Shown: piece after piece, positions 8,167 to 19,047 of the stretch
Layout: the number at the start of each line of letters is the position of its first letter
How positions within the stretch are numbered: the first letter of the stretch is position 1
Notes under the pieces: model-generated
What the model saw: only the letters and a program-made list of their open reading frames with translations
Told to the model about the DNA's origin: nothing
Databases searched by the model: none
Program-made: the position numbers and the translations under genes
Assembly (NCBI GenBank): GCA_036897625.1
Contig: JAYMTA010001106.1
Coordinates: forward strand, 1-21,771
Source: Pelargonium cotyledonis
Lineage: Eukaryota > Streptophyta > Magnoliopsida > Geraniales > Geraniaceae
DNA: 21,771 nt
Direction of reading: 5' to 3'

Positions 8167-11110
8167 CTAAGATCTTTTTTTGAGTGCGGACTCCAGTAGG
8201 TTTTTGATATGTTTCTCTACTTTGTCTTTGATGGAAAGATAGGGGAACCGTTGTATCACTTCATCTCCAAAGGATAAAATCAGAGCTCTTCTTGCTGTCT
8301 CTTTGTCGATGCCGCGAGCCAGGAAGTAGAAGAGTTGACTTTCTTCTAGGTCGCTTATTGCAGCACCATGGGAGCACTTGACATCGTTGGCGATTATCTG
8401 GAGATTTGGCTTCACGTTTACGGTTGCGCGAGGTTCAAGGAGAAGGCTTCTTGTCAACTGTCTTGCATCTGTCTGTTGTGCATGTCTATAAAATAAATGG
8501 ACGAAGGATTGTCAGTGTGTCTTGCGGCATACACGGAATGTGAAACTGAAGTAACCAGACACCATATGTAATATCCAATGATGAGTTGTTACCTGTTGAC
8601 CTTTACATTCCCATCAAAGACGCATTGCCCTTGTGGATTAGCGACAATGCACTTGTGCAGTTGTTGGGTATAACCTCGTGGATGGTCCAAGACCAAACTA
8701 CTATGTAAATCTTGTGTTTGATCAGTGACAGAGAGGTGAAATGTTGATAACTCTGTTGATGTGTCTGGGCCCATTTGCTGAACATGGACATTATGCCTAC
8801 TCAACTTTCCACCAGAGCTTACCTCAATAAGTTCATATGCACTTTTCTCTTCCTGCAAACAGTTCATTCAGAACACATGCAGTCAGTGTTGCTTCATGAA
8901 TCCATCATGTAAAAAGGAACAAGAATATGTTCCAACTATGAAAGGAAGAAAACATAAAGATTGCTCCGACAACATAGAAGTCCAATTTTCAAACGAACTC
9001 TAATTAATGACATTTTGAGCATGACTTCAACCGACAAATGGTGCCCTTGGGACCATTCAAATATTACGAAGATGCTTACAGTAAGTAGGATACTGATATA
9101 TATCAATGGTTCAGAGACATTTTCATCTATGCATATAAATTTCAAACATATTGTGCTTTCCTCGCAAATATTACATAATGCTTCAAACACCTTTATTACC
9201 GAGGCATAAGTATTGCTGATGCACCAAAATGTCTCTAGGTTTGACTTCCACAAACAGATATAACTTTCTATTAAAATCTTTTGTAGAGACAGTCATTGAG
9301 TAAATAGGATATCGACATAAGTGAAACTCTACTAGGAATACAAATTTTTTTAGGAGCAAATAAGCACACTGAACTAAAGACAAAAAATAAAACTTTTCAA
9401 CATAGCAAATCCCACCGCCCCAATGGAACCTTCCACATTGCATTGATGCACACATTATGATGAAGAACCACTTCAGATAATATCTCCATGGGCGGGGTAG
9501 ATCAAAATGCTCAGCGACATCCTATTTCTTGACTATCCTGTTAAAGCCTCTCTTCAAAGTTTGAACCACATGCGACAGCAAGATGTCATACCTACACAAA
9601 TCTACCTAAACCTGATTGCTTAACAATAAGATGATTGTTTCTAGGCATGTTGCTGCATATACTAACTGGAAAACAAGATATTGAATCTGATATTGATCAG
9701 TTCGTGCTGAACTCATAATCAATCTGAGATCAAAGTTTCTTTACTCTTAAGTCCCATGACTGTTTTGTCATGCCCTATCAAGATTCGAGACTAAGAATAT
9801 ACAAGCCTTTGCATTGATAATCATCAAGAGGAAACCTAGGATAGTAGTCACTAAATCAGATGATGACAAGGTAGGCAATCCTGGATCAGTTTGCCAAATG
9901 TCAGGAAACCTTTTACTTCAGCACTAAAGTAAGCCCAGTTTGTACATAACAATACTTCGGTGTTTAAGTCACTAAAATCCACAAAATAAGTGTTCTTCCT
10001 CATGCATTTCCTATGAAATTTGATTGGTAAGAACATTTCACATAAGCGTGGACATGGTTGCAGATTATCAATCTCAATTAAATACATCACAGAACAAAAA
10101 AATGTATATAGTGATAAACAGCAACTGTTACAAACACAACAATAATAGCAAGATAGAGAGACACGCACAGGGAAAAGCAATCAATGAAAGAAAGTTACCT
10201 GTTGAACTGAAGTCCATTTAATATGGGCAGCACTAGTAGACTGATACTGAATATAAGAATGCTTAACCTTAGCCCCTTTCCCAATCACAACATCCAAAAC
10301 CGAATTGGCCCAATAACACTTGTTCTCATCTCCACCCACATACTCCTCAATTACACCAATCTCTCCTCCATCCTCCACCAACACAAGCACCCTCGGATTC
10401 GAAACCGGCAACAGATTGGATCCCACATCGCCGCCCTCCACCGAGAAATACTTCAAATGGATTGGAGTGTCCACCCTACACCCTGCCGGAACATACACAA
10501 CGGTCAAATCCGGCGCACCCATTCCATTAATGGACTTGAACAAATCACCCGATTGTAAACCAGGCACGAACTCGGAGACTCTTTGGAGGGTACTCTCGGA
10601 AGTTATATCCAGCAAGCTACCCACGTAAACCCCAGGAAATTCGGTCAAATCCGGCAACGGACCCACTATGTGCCCATCGGCGATCACCAAATTCGGGAAC
10701 TTGGTGTCCGCGGATAGACCCTCCAGGCGCGAGAAGTGCGGAGGCTTCGGAATTGGGAGAATCTGGGAGGTTCTGATGAGAGAAGTGTCCGTAAACCGAA
10801 AGGCCTCGTCTTTGCGCGTGGGCCATTGGGTTTCGAGTAGGGCTTTTTCGGAGTTCTCTCTGAGCTTCTGGAGAGGTAAAGGTGGAGATGGGAGCGAGTC
10901 TTCAAGGTCTCCAGCTAGCTCGAGGACGAAGGAGTCGGAGAAAGAGGGTTGTGTGATTGGAGAGGTTGGGATTGAGACTCTGGTTCTGGTTTTGAGTCGT
11001 GGGAATTTGGGTTGTGAGAGTGTGAAAGTTGGGAATTTGTGGAATTTAGGAGTGATGGCTGTGGCTGGAACAGCAGAAGCAGAAGCAGCCGCCATTGTTG
11101 GTTGCTGCAT
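8167..11110 (-). CDS. SUFD: SufD, plastid Fe-S cluster assembly scaffold subunit (ABCI6)
   Basis: SufD joins SufB and SufC in the SufBC2D scaffold that builds iron-sulfur clusters in plastids. Exons on the minus strand: 10199-11110, 8593-8852, 8167-8485 (stop TAG at 8167-8169), all with GT-AG junctions and matching phases, giving 496 aa against about 475 in Arabidopsis. The first 50 or so residues are Ser/Thr/Pro-rich with basic residues (transit peptide). Family signatures: WPTRKDEAFRFTDTS, VPAGCRVDTPIHL, SYIQYQSTSAAHIKWTSVQQ, then in the last exon LLLEPRATVNVKPNLQI, DVKCSHGAAISDLEESQLFY and ARGIDKETARRALI. Two in-frame ATGs begin the ORF: 11110 in a weak context (C at -3) and 11095 in a strong one (A at -3, G at +4), so translation may mostly start at the second. 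Introns are 8853-10198 and 8486-8592; I see no gene in the larger. Confidence 0.96.
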
Positions 11111-11220
11111 CGGCGCGAGTGGTTGGAGACAGCTGACGGAGTTCCCTACTCGCTGCTTTGCTGGACTCCAGAATCGTATCGTATCCGTATCTAGCAGCTC
11201 TCTCTGCTCTCGGTGAAAAT

Positions 11221-11235
11221 TGGGCTCAATGGGCC
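11221..11235 (-). promoter_or_regulatory. Candidate site II elements upstream of SufD
   Basis: TGGGCT (11221-11226) and TGGGCC (11230-11235) lie 110-125 bp upstream of the SufD start codons. Paired TGGGCY (site II) motifs are common in promoters of broadly expressed plant genes, often for organelle and ribosomal proteins. Function here is inferred from motif and position only. Confidence 0.4.
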
Positions 11236-11339
11236 TTGAGAATTATTCGGCAAGCTCGTTGAAATGTTTTGTACGTAACACAGCCCAACTAATATTCTTA
11301 AAATTACTTGTTTGGAATCTTACACTGAACTAACAACTT

Positions 11340-12000
11340 TCATTATTGAATAACGGGAAGAATTACATAAATACGATTAAACAACCAAAATAGCCGTAAT
11401 AATCTAAGCTGTAACCCAACAAGAAAATAAACTAAACCAAACATGGAAACTACTCAACCAAAGAATTTTGACCAATGAGTAAAAACTCTTTCGAATTGGG
11501 CGTTACCCAGTTAACCAAAACAGGGGCAGTAGGCAAGCCCTCCCCCCGAACCTGTCCTACCATAATCGGATTAGTCCTCCGGATCTGCACCATCACAAGC
11601 TAAATCAAACCTATCATGACATGACAACCCCGCAACCTGATTCTTAGCGAACTTGAACTTCAAGATTCGCACCTTGCACGTTTTTTGGTCCTGCCCCATC
11701 AACCGACCAACCGTCATCCTCCTACCCGATACCTCTCTTGCGCTTGAATACTACAACAACACTCTTCCCTGTCTTCTAAGCATTTTGGAGAGCAGGTGAA
11801 ATAAAAGCCTCCTCCACCTTCTCCACCAGGTCCCACGGGTGGTCCAACCTCAGCCGGATCCACTGAGCCCCGAGACACGTTCTCCTGCCCTTAAGCGCCA
11901 CCAAAAGTGCCCCAATTGCTCTCTCCAATCCCTGACCAGTAGCAGCCCTAAACCGAGCACACTCGTTCTCTATGCGCCACAATCTCCCATAATAGTAACA
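11340..12000 (-). other. Unidentified GC-rich relic with short minus-strand ORFs
   Basis: This stretch is richer in GC than the AT-rich DNA around it and reads like former coding sequence on the minus strand. A 68-codon frame (11776-11982) contains ALLVALKGRRTCLGAQWI and DHPWDLVEKVEEAF and ends in TAG. About 70 bp further on a different frame opens with MTVGRLMGQDQKTCKVRILK and ends TAA near 11578, and a third frame carries GQVRGEGLPTAPVLVNW and then stops. I recognise no family. Broken frames suggest a decayed transposon protein or retrocopy; a non-coding explanation remains possible. Confidence 0.35.
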
Positions 12001-12219
12001 TAACGTAGGAAGACGTTCATAAAAAGTGAGAAAAATGACATTTATTTCGTGACAGACCGATTGTAAGCTAACTGAAAACTTAAGATGGACCCAAAAGTTA
12101 GAGTTATATTTCTTTTCTTAGATAGTTAGTTATGTATGATTTGTCAATAATGTTTGTATAATAAATTTGTTATATGCACGAGGTAAATACATTATACTAA
12201 CTAAATTCTTCTTTGTGTG

Positions 12220-12674
12220 GGTGGTGAGCTTGCCGAGCTTTGGGAAGCTACAAATATGGATTTACGAGTTTGTAAGGAACCCCCTCGAGTGTCTACAGAG
12301 TTGCTTGTACAATTGTACCTATGTTATTTTGGAGTTTGGTGCGAATTTTCTGTCTTAACTTGATTTTTCTGATAGATCTTTCTACTTACGCTTGGAGATC
12401 TTTGATCTTGAATTACAGGAAATTGTTGGATCGGTTTGAGGGTCTGGTGCTGCTTCATGTCAACAAGCAAGCTAATAGAGTTGCGGTATCTATTAGCCAA
12501 ATTTTGTTTTAATGCTCCTGTTGGTTCTAGTTTTTTTCATATTTACCCGCTTGTGGGGGTGAATTTGCTTTTGTTGGATGATTGTAATCCTGCTATGACT
12601 TCTATTGATTTTGATCGGTTAACCCCTTAATATCGTGGCTTAGACGGTTTTTACAAAAAAAAAAAAAAAAAAAA
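12220..12674 (+). mobile_element. 5'-truncated LINE-like element, decayed RNase H end plus poly(A)
   Basis: Frame fragments resemble the C-terminal RNase H domain of plant non-LTR retrotransposons: WRSLILNYRKLLDRFEGLVL followed by HVNKQANRVA (compare the usual HVxRxANxVA), then in the next frame LLAKFCFNAPVGSSFF and a stop near 12630. After a short 3' UTR comes an uninterrupted A20 at 12655-12674, as expected for target-primed reverse transcription. The frame change between the two conserved blocks and upstream stops show it is dead. I could not find a target-site duplication, so the 5' boundary is a guess. Confidence 0.55.
12655..12674. repeat. A20 homopolymer, probable retroelement tail
   Basis: Twenty consecutive A directly 3' of the LINE-like fragment. 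Read as the poly(A) tail of an inserted cDNA on the plus strand. Confidence 0.8.
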
Positions 12675-13239
12675 TTATTCTTGGTACATTTTGGAATGGA
12701 ATGAGCTTGACATAAAACAAATGTCATTAATATCGGTTTAAATAAGTTGTGGGTGTAAGCACCTTAAATTTGTGGGCAAAAACAAAGGTGATGACATTAG
12801 TTGGTTAGATGGGCATAAAAATGCATCTATCAAATCTAACCCCTAAAAATAGATGTATGCCATTTGATTGGAACAAAATACTTCTTGGCTCATAAAACCT
12901 AAATAAGAGATGAACTTAAATTTGAATGAGCAAATTACATCACAGATACTCAGATAGGACATTCACAATTCCTAAAATCTCACTCAATAAGGTACAGTGA
13001 TTGCTACATAAACCTATTGTCTGGTCAATCACCTTCACAACTACTTGTATCCATTTCCATGGAGGACAATGGCTTGTGATTGCAAACAACAGAACCATCA
13101 TTTGCTATAAAGCCAAAACTTGCCTCAGTTTCCAACAAAAACAAAATATTCAGTACTAGCTAATAGCTAAATATTTTGAAATCCTGATCTATCTTATCAG
13201 ACTATTGCATAGAACTGGAGATTCCAAAGGTGCGAGGAA
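12675..13239. other. Upstream region of the ALMT gene
   Basis: A 565-bp AT-rich stretch between the poly(A) tract and the ALMT start codon, presumably holding its promoter. I see no convincing TATA box at a defined spacing, no ORF and no repeat. Confidence 0.5.
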
Positions 13240-15188
13240 ATGGAGAACAATAGCCAAGTTTCGCGGGACCAAATCAAGAGGTTTCTGGGACAACTATGTA
13301 GAACTATCTGGAAGGTGGGTCGTGATGACCCGAGAAAAGTGATTCATGCTCTGAAAGTTGGTCTGTCCTTGACATTGGTTTCCTTATTGTTCCTTGTTGA
13401 GCAATTGTTCGAAGGGATTGGTCGTAATGCCATTTGGGCTGGCATGACTGTTGTTGTTGTGTTTGAGTTCACTGCAGGTTTGTTTCTGGTACTTGAGCAG
13501 TATCGTGGATTATGCATTTGATTTACTAGTTTTGTGCATATATAATTGACAGGAGAGACTTTATGCAAAGGACTTAACAGAGGATTGGGGACACTCCTAG
13601 CAGGATCATTGGCATTTTTCATAGAGTATGTTGCAAATGATACAAGTAAAGCTTTTCAAGCCATTTTCATTGGTGCCTCACTTTTCTTTACTGGTAAACT
13701 TTCATGAAAACTGGTTCAACTCATTTGTTAATAACTGGAAAAAGGTCCCCAGAGGTACCTGTACTATCTCGTTTGTTACATGGGCCCGTGGACCTTTTTC
13801 CTTGATAATTTGCTATCTTCTCAGTTTCTATACCAATTTGTTTAACAGGAGCTGTTGCTACATACCTCAGGTTTTTTCCCTGCATACAGAAGAATTATGA
13901 CTATGGTGTTGTGATTTTCCTCCTGACCTTTAACTTGATCACTGCGTCCAGCTACCGCGTAGACGATGTGCTGAAGATGGCAAATGAACGCGTCTACACC
14001 ATCGCCATTGGGCTTGGTATCTGCCTCTCTATCAGCCTTTTCGTGTGTCCGGTTTGGTCAGGGGAAGATCTCCATAACTCTACTGTGTCGAAGCTCGAAA
14101 GTCTTGCCAAATCCATTGAAGGTATGCAAAATTAGCTAGAGATAGTACTGATGATGTCACATTCTGCTAGTAAAAGCAAAATTTGCATCTTGCAGCATGT
14201 GTTATTGGTTATTTCAAAAATCCTGAGTCAAAACCAAAAGTTGAAGATCATCCAACAGATGATGATGATGATCTTATATACAAAGACTACAAAGCAGTAT
14301 TGGACTCCAAATATATTGATGAAACTCTGGTAAGCAAAATCAAAGATCAATCAAATATTTCAGTTAACTTTTCAACATGAAACAGTGAATTAACTTGAGC
14401 AGGCAAGGCATGCAAGCTGGGAACCAAGGCACTCTGTACACAATTACAGGCTCCCGTGGCAGTGATATGTGAAATTAGGAGCTGTTCTTCGTCGTTTTGG
14501 ATACACAGTTGTAGCTCTACATGGGTGTTTGCAAACTGAGATTCAGGTGATTTGGTTTCTTAGGTTATGTCCTTGTCTGTATTCATGAGCTTACAATGTT
14601 GTTTGTTCATTGTAGACTCCTAGGCATGTCCGAGACTTGTTCAAGCAGCCCTGCATCCAACTAGCGAAAGAAGTATCAAAAGCTCTCATGGAATTAGCCA
14701 ATAGCATGAGAAACCGCCGCCACTGCTCACCTATGATACTCTCAGACCGTCTCCATGAGGCCTTGCATGATCTGAACAAGAGCATAAAGTCCCAACCAAG
14801 GCTCTTCCTAGGCCCTGGCTCGAAGAGCAGCCAAGCAGGTCAAAAACAGGCAAAAGATGACAACGAAATCTCACTGTCGAGTAGTGGATTTATTGAACGA
14901 GAATCAGAACAATCAGGAGTAAAAGAACAGAAAGTTTTGAGGGCGCAAGGAAGCAAATTAGCCATCACGAGCCTAGAGTTATCGGAGGCACTTCCATTTG
15001 CTGCTTTTGCATCTTTGCTGGTGGAAACAGTGGCAAGACTTGATAATGTGATTGAGGAAGTTGAGGGGTTGGGAAGAGTAGCATGTTTTGAGGAATATAG
15101 TCCTGGTGATGACATTGTTGTCACTTGTGAGGAACCACCCATTAATGTTGCACAGAATCAGATTGCTTCACAATCCTATGATATATGA
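13240..15188 (+). CDS. ALMT-family anion channel, with one in-frame stop codon
   Basis: Aluminium-activated malate transporter family, a plasma-membrane or vacuolar anion channel. Six exons fitted by GT-AG and phase: 13240-13477, 13553-13693, 13849-14121, 14196-14329, 14403-14546, 14616-15188. Together they would make 500 codons, typical for the family. Signatures: VIHALKVGLSLTLVSLLF, NAIWAGMTVVVVFEFTAG, TLCKGLNRGLGTLLAGSLAF, YDYGVVIFLLTFNLITASSY, WEPRH, GYTVVALHGCLQTEIQ. About six membrane segments are in exons 1-3 and a cytosolic C-terminal domain in exons 4-6. Exon 5 has TGA at 14463-14465 (codon 283) between PWQ and YVKLGAV; every other exon and junction is intact. Translation as written would keep the membrane part and lose the last 217 codons. 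It may be a young pseudogene, a null allele or a base-call error. It seems closest to ALMT2/13/14, but the subtype is not certain. Confidence 0.88.
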
Positions 15189-15562
15189 ACAATATTCAAT
15201 TAATGAAGCATACTAGATCATGACATCCACAGATTAACTCAACAATATGTTTCCAAAATATGGTGATTAATGATATTCATACATTTTGACTTTCAAAATT
15301 ATATATGATCCTTTATTGCTCTACTGAAAATTGGAGCAACTATAAATGCATCTGCAAGACAATGCACTAAGTCCAAGACAAAAGGTTGCAACAAGCTTTT
15401 GTTCTTATTTACATACATCCTAAATTTGCTGATGGAGTTGCAGCATCTTCAAAGTAATAGGAAAAAGCAACTGTCTCCATGACAAGAAACTAAAGTGCAT
15501 AGTATGTAGTATATCTGCAAATGCTTCAAACCCAAAATACTTCTCAACTAGAGTATTATTAC
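15189..15562. other. Short intergenic region between convergent ALMT and MIP1-like genes
   Basis: A 374-bp AT-rich stretch holding the 3' UTRs of two genes that face each other. No ORF or repeat of note. Confidence 0.6.
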
Positions 15563-18540
15563 CTATGAACTTGCACCAAAAACACGGATTCTTTGCTCAA
15601 TTGCCACCCGGCAGCATGGACAAGTAGCTTTACCCTTCTTCCCATAACCTTCATTGCAACTGGCACACAAAACTTGGTGAGCGCATGGCAGGAAAACGAC
15701 GGACACTTCATCCTTCATGCAAATCATGCATTCCTTGTCATGGCTCACTTCTCTGTCAGAAGAATCTTCCATTTTATCTAATTCGTGAAGCAGCTTCGCA
15801 ATTGTTTCATCTCGTGGCTTTGCCCCACCAACATTCCCTGCGGGGGAAGCATTTGATGCACTCAAATCAGTGGATTCAGCGGTTGCTTTTAGACGTGCGA
15901 ATTCCTGCTCAAGTCTTTGGAGATCATCCTTGTGGCGCTGGAAGTCTATCTCTATCTTTAGACGCAAAGCCTCAAGCTTTCTTTTATTATTAGCCTCAGC
16001 TGCTTCTTTTGTGCGTCGTTCCTCCTCTACTTTTGCCAAGGCTTGGTCTTTAGTCTTTTGCACTTTCCTCCACTTCACCTGTAATTGAGAAGAAAATTGA
16101 AGAGTAGAAAGCAGGGATAAGGTACAAAGTATCTAGGCATCAAGGTAATGTGAATCATCTCCTGCTCAAGATTTTCATACTCTATTGTTACCATATGCAT
16201 GATCGGGTTGATAGATAAAGTAGTACATAATCAATATTCTTAACAGATTCAAACTGCTCAGCCAACAAATATAAATAAATTAAAACCCATCATAAAAAAG
16301 AGGATATATTAATAGATATATATGATTGGTGTCATAACTTAAAAAATACCCATAAAATCTATGTACTGTATTTCAGACCACAACACAAAAAAGTGGGCCC
16401 CCCAAATTGAGCCGAAAACAGAAACACATGATTATAGTTTTTGAGTGGAAATTTTTGGTCTTTCCTATATATTTTTAACTTAGATTGCATTGTTGTAATT
16501 ATTATCATTTTTATTATTTTGCCTTTGGTTGTAACCTAAATATGAACATGATGGTTAGTAAGAAACTGCATTTAAATTCAATCTAAGAGGCAAATTCCCT
16601 CTGTGCAGATGATTGGATACAAATTAAGAAAGAATTATCCGAATAAGGGTGCCATCATAACATAGGCCTACATGCCAAAGATTTGATCTTAACCTTGTAA
16701 ATTTCCATACCAAAATTTAGTTGAACGTTATGTTCAATAAACTTGATGATACATTTTCACGCTAGTTAATAACAATCACAACGCTTGCGGGATTATATTT
16801 TAAAATTTTATAGTTCATGATGCGCTTAATATCACATGATCATTAATTAGTATCCATAGACATGACCATAAATCGACATGTGCAAGTCAAAATAAATTGA
16901 TAGATACACACCTCAGTCTCTTTCTGTGATTGCAGAATCTTAGCCACCTGTTGTTCCAACCCTGAAATCTTAGCTTTCTCCTCAGCGATCTCCTCCTGCA
17001 ACTTAAGTTTCTGTTTCTCCCATGCCAGAACCCTCTTTAGAAACTTCTTTTCCCTCTTTGCAACCTCCAAACACATAGTAGCAGACTCTGATGCACTTAA
17101 CTTGGAAGCCTCCATCTCAGCTCTGATTTCAGCATTCTCAGTCTCAAGCCGTCTTACAGCTGCATTGGCACGATCAACTTGACCACTTGCCTTCCTCAAT
17201 GCATTTTCCATCTCTGAGAGCCTCTTCATGGTTGTGTCCTCAAGAGTTTGCTTCCCCTTCTTCAACCGCTGTGTCTCTTCCCTCTCCATTCTCAACATAT
17301 TGAGCTCAGTAAGATCATGGCTGAGCTTTTTAGCTGCTTGCATTGCCTTCTCATGAGCCCACTCCTTTCGATCTTTTACCTGTTTCTCAAGATCTTTAAT
17401 CTGTTCAAGGAGAGTAACTATCATCTCATCTTTCTGATCTTCTGCCACAAATTCCATATTCTCACCAAGATTCAGTTCCCAAAACTTGCTCATTACGGAG
17501 TTAACCACATCTTGGTTCTTTAAATTCCCAGATTCTTCACTCTGATCAGCTGCAACTTCAGCTGTTGATACCATGGGCGCATCCCCACTCAACAGATGAC
17601 TTGAGCATACCTGGGTTTGTGTTTGCAAATGTTTCGAGTTAGCTCGGAAACCAGCAGCAAACATTGCAACATTCCTCTTCAATAAAGACTTCATTGAAGG
17701 TGAAAGGTTAAACCGCTTTGGGCACTCAATATCTCTTTGCAAAGTCATTTCAGCGTCATAGGAGAAAAATCCATTAACTGGAAACTCCGAACTACCCCCA
17801 CTGCCAAATCCCCAACCACCATGAAACCTACAGAGAGCTGGGGTCACAACACCAACTGAACTATTATTAACATTATGAGCGACACTGTCCACATTGCTAT
17901 GCACGTGATTACACCCATTTCCCTGGGAAGGAAGCACGGGGATGTCCATAGTACTAGCCCGACCCACATGGAGATCACTCATAAGCAAGCACCACATAGC
18001 ATCCCCTTTGCTCAAATGGGGCCGGACTTGCTGCAACAAACACACCATACCTGCAAGAGAGTACTCCTCTAAATGCCTCAAATCAGTGAACACAGGCTCC
18101 GACTCATCTGAATTCACATTGCTGCCACCACAACTACTATTCAAATAAGCCACACAATTGTGCATAATGTTGGTCAAAACATCCATGCCCCCATAGCAAT
18201 GCCCGTTCCGTAAAATGGCCTTGAGAGCAACATCCTCTTCATAGCCCAAAGCAACTAGCCTGGATATGACTTCCTTGTAAATAAACTCCAAGTTCTTCAA
18301 CAGAATCTCCTCCAATTGCTCCTCAGTGCAGTAACCCCACCCACTCTCATCGAAATTAGGGTTCTGATTGTGGGCGGAATCGTGCATAACCTTCTGGCAA
18401 TTCAAGGCTTTGAGTCCCGATTCCATTATTGATTTAGAAATCGATGCCCTATCGAGATAGGCGCAAGGATCGATTTCTGATTTCGCAGATCGAGACCTCC
18501 GATTGGTCCGAATATGCTTCTCTCTCACAGTGCAACCCAT
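15563..18540 (-). CDS. MIP1: RING-type E3 ubiquitin ligase, MND1-interacting protein 1-like
   Basis: Two exons on the minus strand, 16912-18540 and 15563-16078, joined in phase 0 across an 833-bp intron, give 714 aa (Arabidopsis MIP1 is about 738). The N-terminus is MGCTVREKHIRTNRRSRS. A conserved domain follows at about residues 67-200 (SGWGYCTEEQLEEILLKNLE, NGHCYGGMDVLTNIMHN, EEYSLAGMVCLLQQVRPHLS, SKGDAMWCLLMSDLHVGRAS). Next come CRFHGGWGFG, then FNLSPSMKSLL, and a long charged coiled coil at about residues 370-620. A C-terminal C3HC4 RING starts at residue 660 with CMIC, CAHQVLCASC and CPCC; all eight zinc ligands are visible. Arabidopsis MIP1 binds the meiotic recombination factor MND1, and RF4 and RF298 are longer relatives; the short length and N-terminus favour MIP1. 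Substrates are unknown. A 5' UTR intron is possible (ACCA|GTGAGT near 18715 to TATAG near 18565, minus strand). Confidence 0.94.
16079..16911 (-). other. Intron of the MIP1-like gene
   Basis: An 833-bp AT-rich intron, donor GAG|GTGTGT and acceptor TACAG|GTG on the minus strand. No ORF, structured RNA or transposon end was recognised. Confidence 0.8.
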
Positions 18541-19047
18541 GTGAATTTGTATGTTTATATCAATCTATATGCGTGTATGCGAAATTGATGACAATTTTTA
18601 TAATAATAACACACAAAAAACAGAGAATCAGAGAGAGTGAAGACGATGCATGGAGACGATAACGAGTGTATCGAAATGAAAATCAAGATCGATGGATTGA
18701 GAAAGAGACTCACTGGTTCCGGTGAGGATCGGCGATTGGTTCTCTTCTCTTTCTGTCTCTCTCTTCGTTGCTCATTTTGTGAAAAATAGTCTGTGCCCAG
18801 TGTTCTTGTTATTACTTATTACACCCAATCAGGTTATCTCTGCACGCGTAGCCAAACACACCTCTTCTAGGCCCAATTTCTACATGAAGCCCCATTTTTT
18901 GTGATATGGTGGGCCGTGGCCCAATTTATAAAACTTTAATAAACCAATTAATTTAAAACCAGAGGTCATTTTCAAAAAAATGCACTTCAAATATTAAAAA
19001 CCCAGTGGTTTCAGAAACCGCTCATCTCTGCAACAATCACCATAGCC
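18541..19047. promoter_or_regulatory. Shared upstream region of divergent MIP1-like and PIRL genes
   Basis: Only 507 bp separate the two start codons, so both promoters and 5' UTRs lie here. On the PIRL side there are two GGCCCA motifs (18870-18875, 18918-18923; TGGGCC site II on the other strand) and a TATAAA at 18927-18932, about 115 bp before the PIRL ATG. The MIP1 side has CT/GA-rich runs at about 18620-18780. The assignment rests on geometry and motifs only. Confidence 0.55.

Noticed and set aside
8853-10198. Several ORFs of 80-109 codons inside SufD intron 1
   Set aside because: AT-rich frames on both strands with no domain or splice support; consistent with intron sequence.
10420-10430. 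ATCCCACATCG, an exact USE (RTCCCACATCG) match on the plus strand
   Set aside because: It lies inside SufD exon 1, and no TATA box follows at the 24- or 33-bp spacing; a chance match in coding sequence.
10668-11216. 182-codon plus-strand ORF opposite SufD exon 1
   Set aside because: Antisense of a well-supported coding exon; its composition mirrors the SufD codons and no family is recognised.
18523-18540. N-myristoylation of the MIP1-like protein at MGC
   Set aside because: The N-terminus is MGCTVR, with Arg rather than Ser/Thr at the usual sixth position, so the motif does not support the claim.
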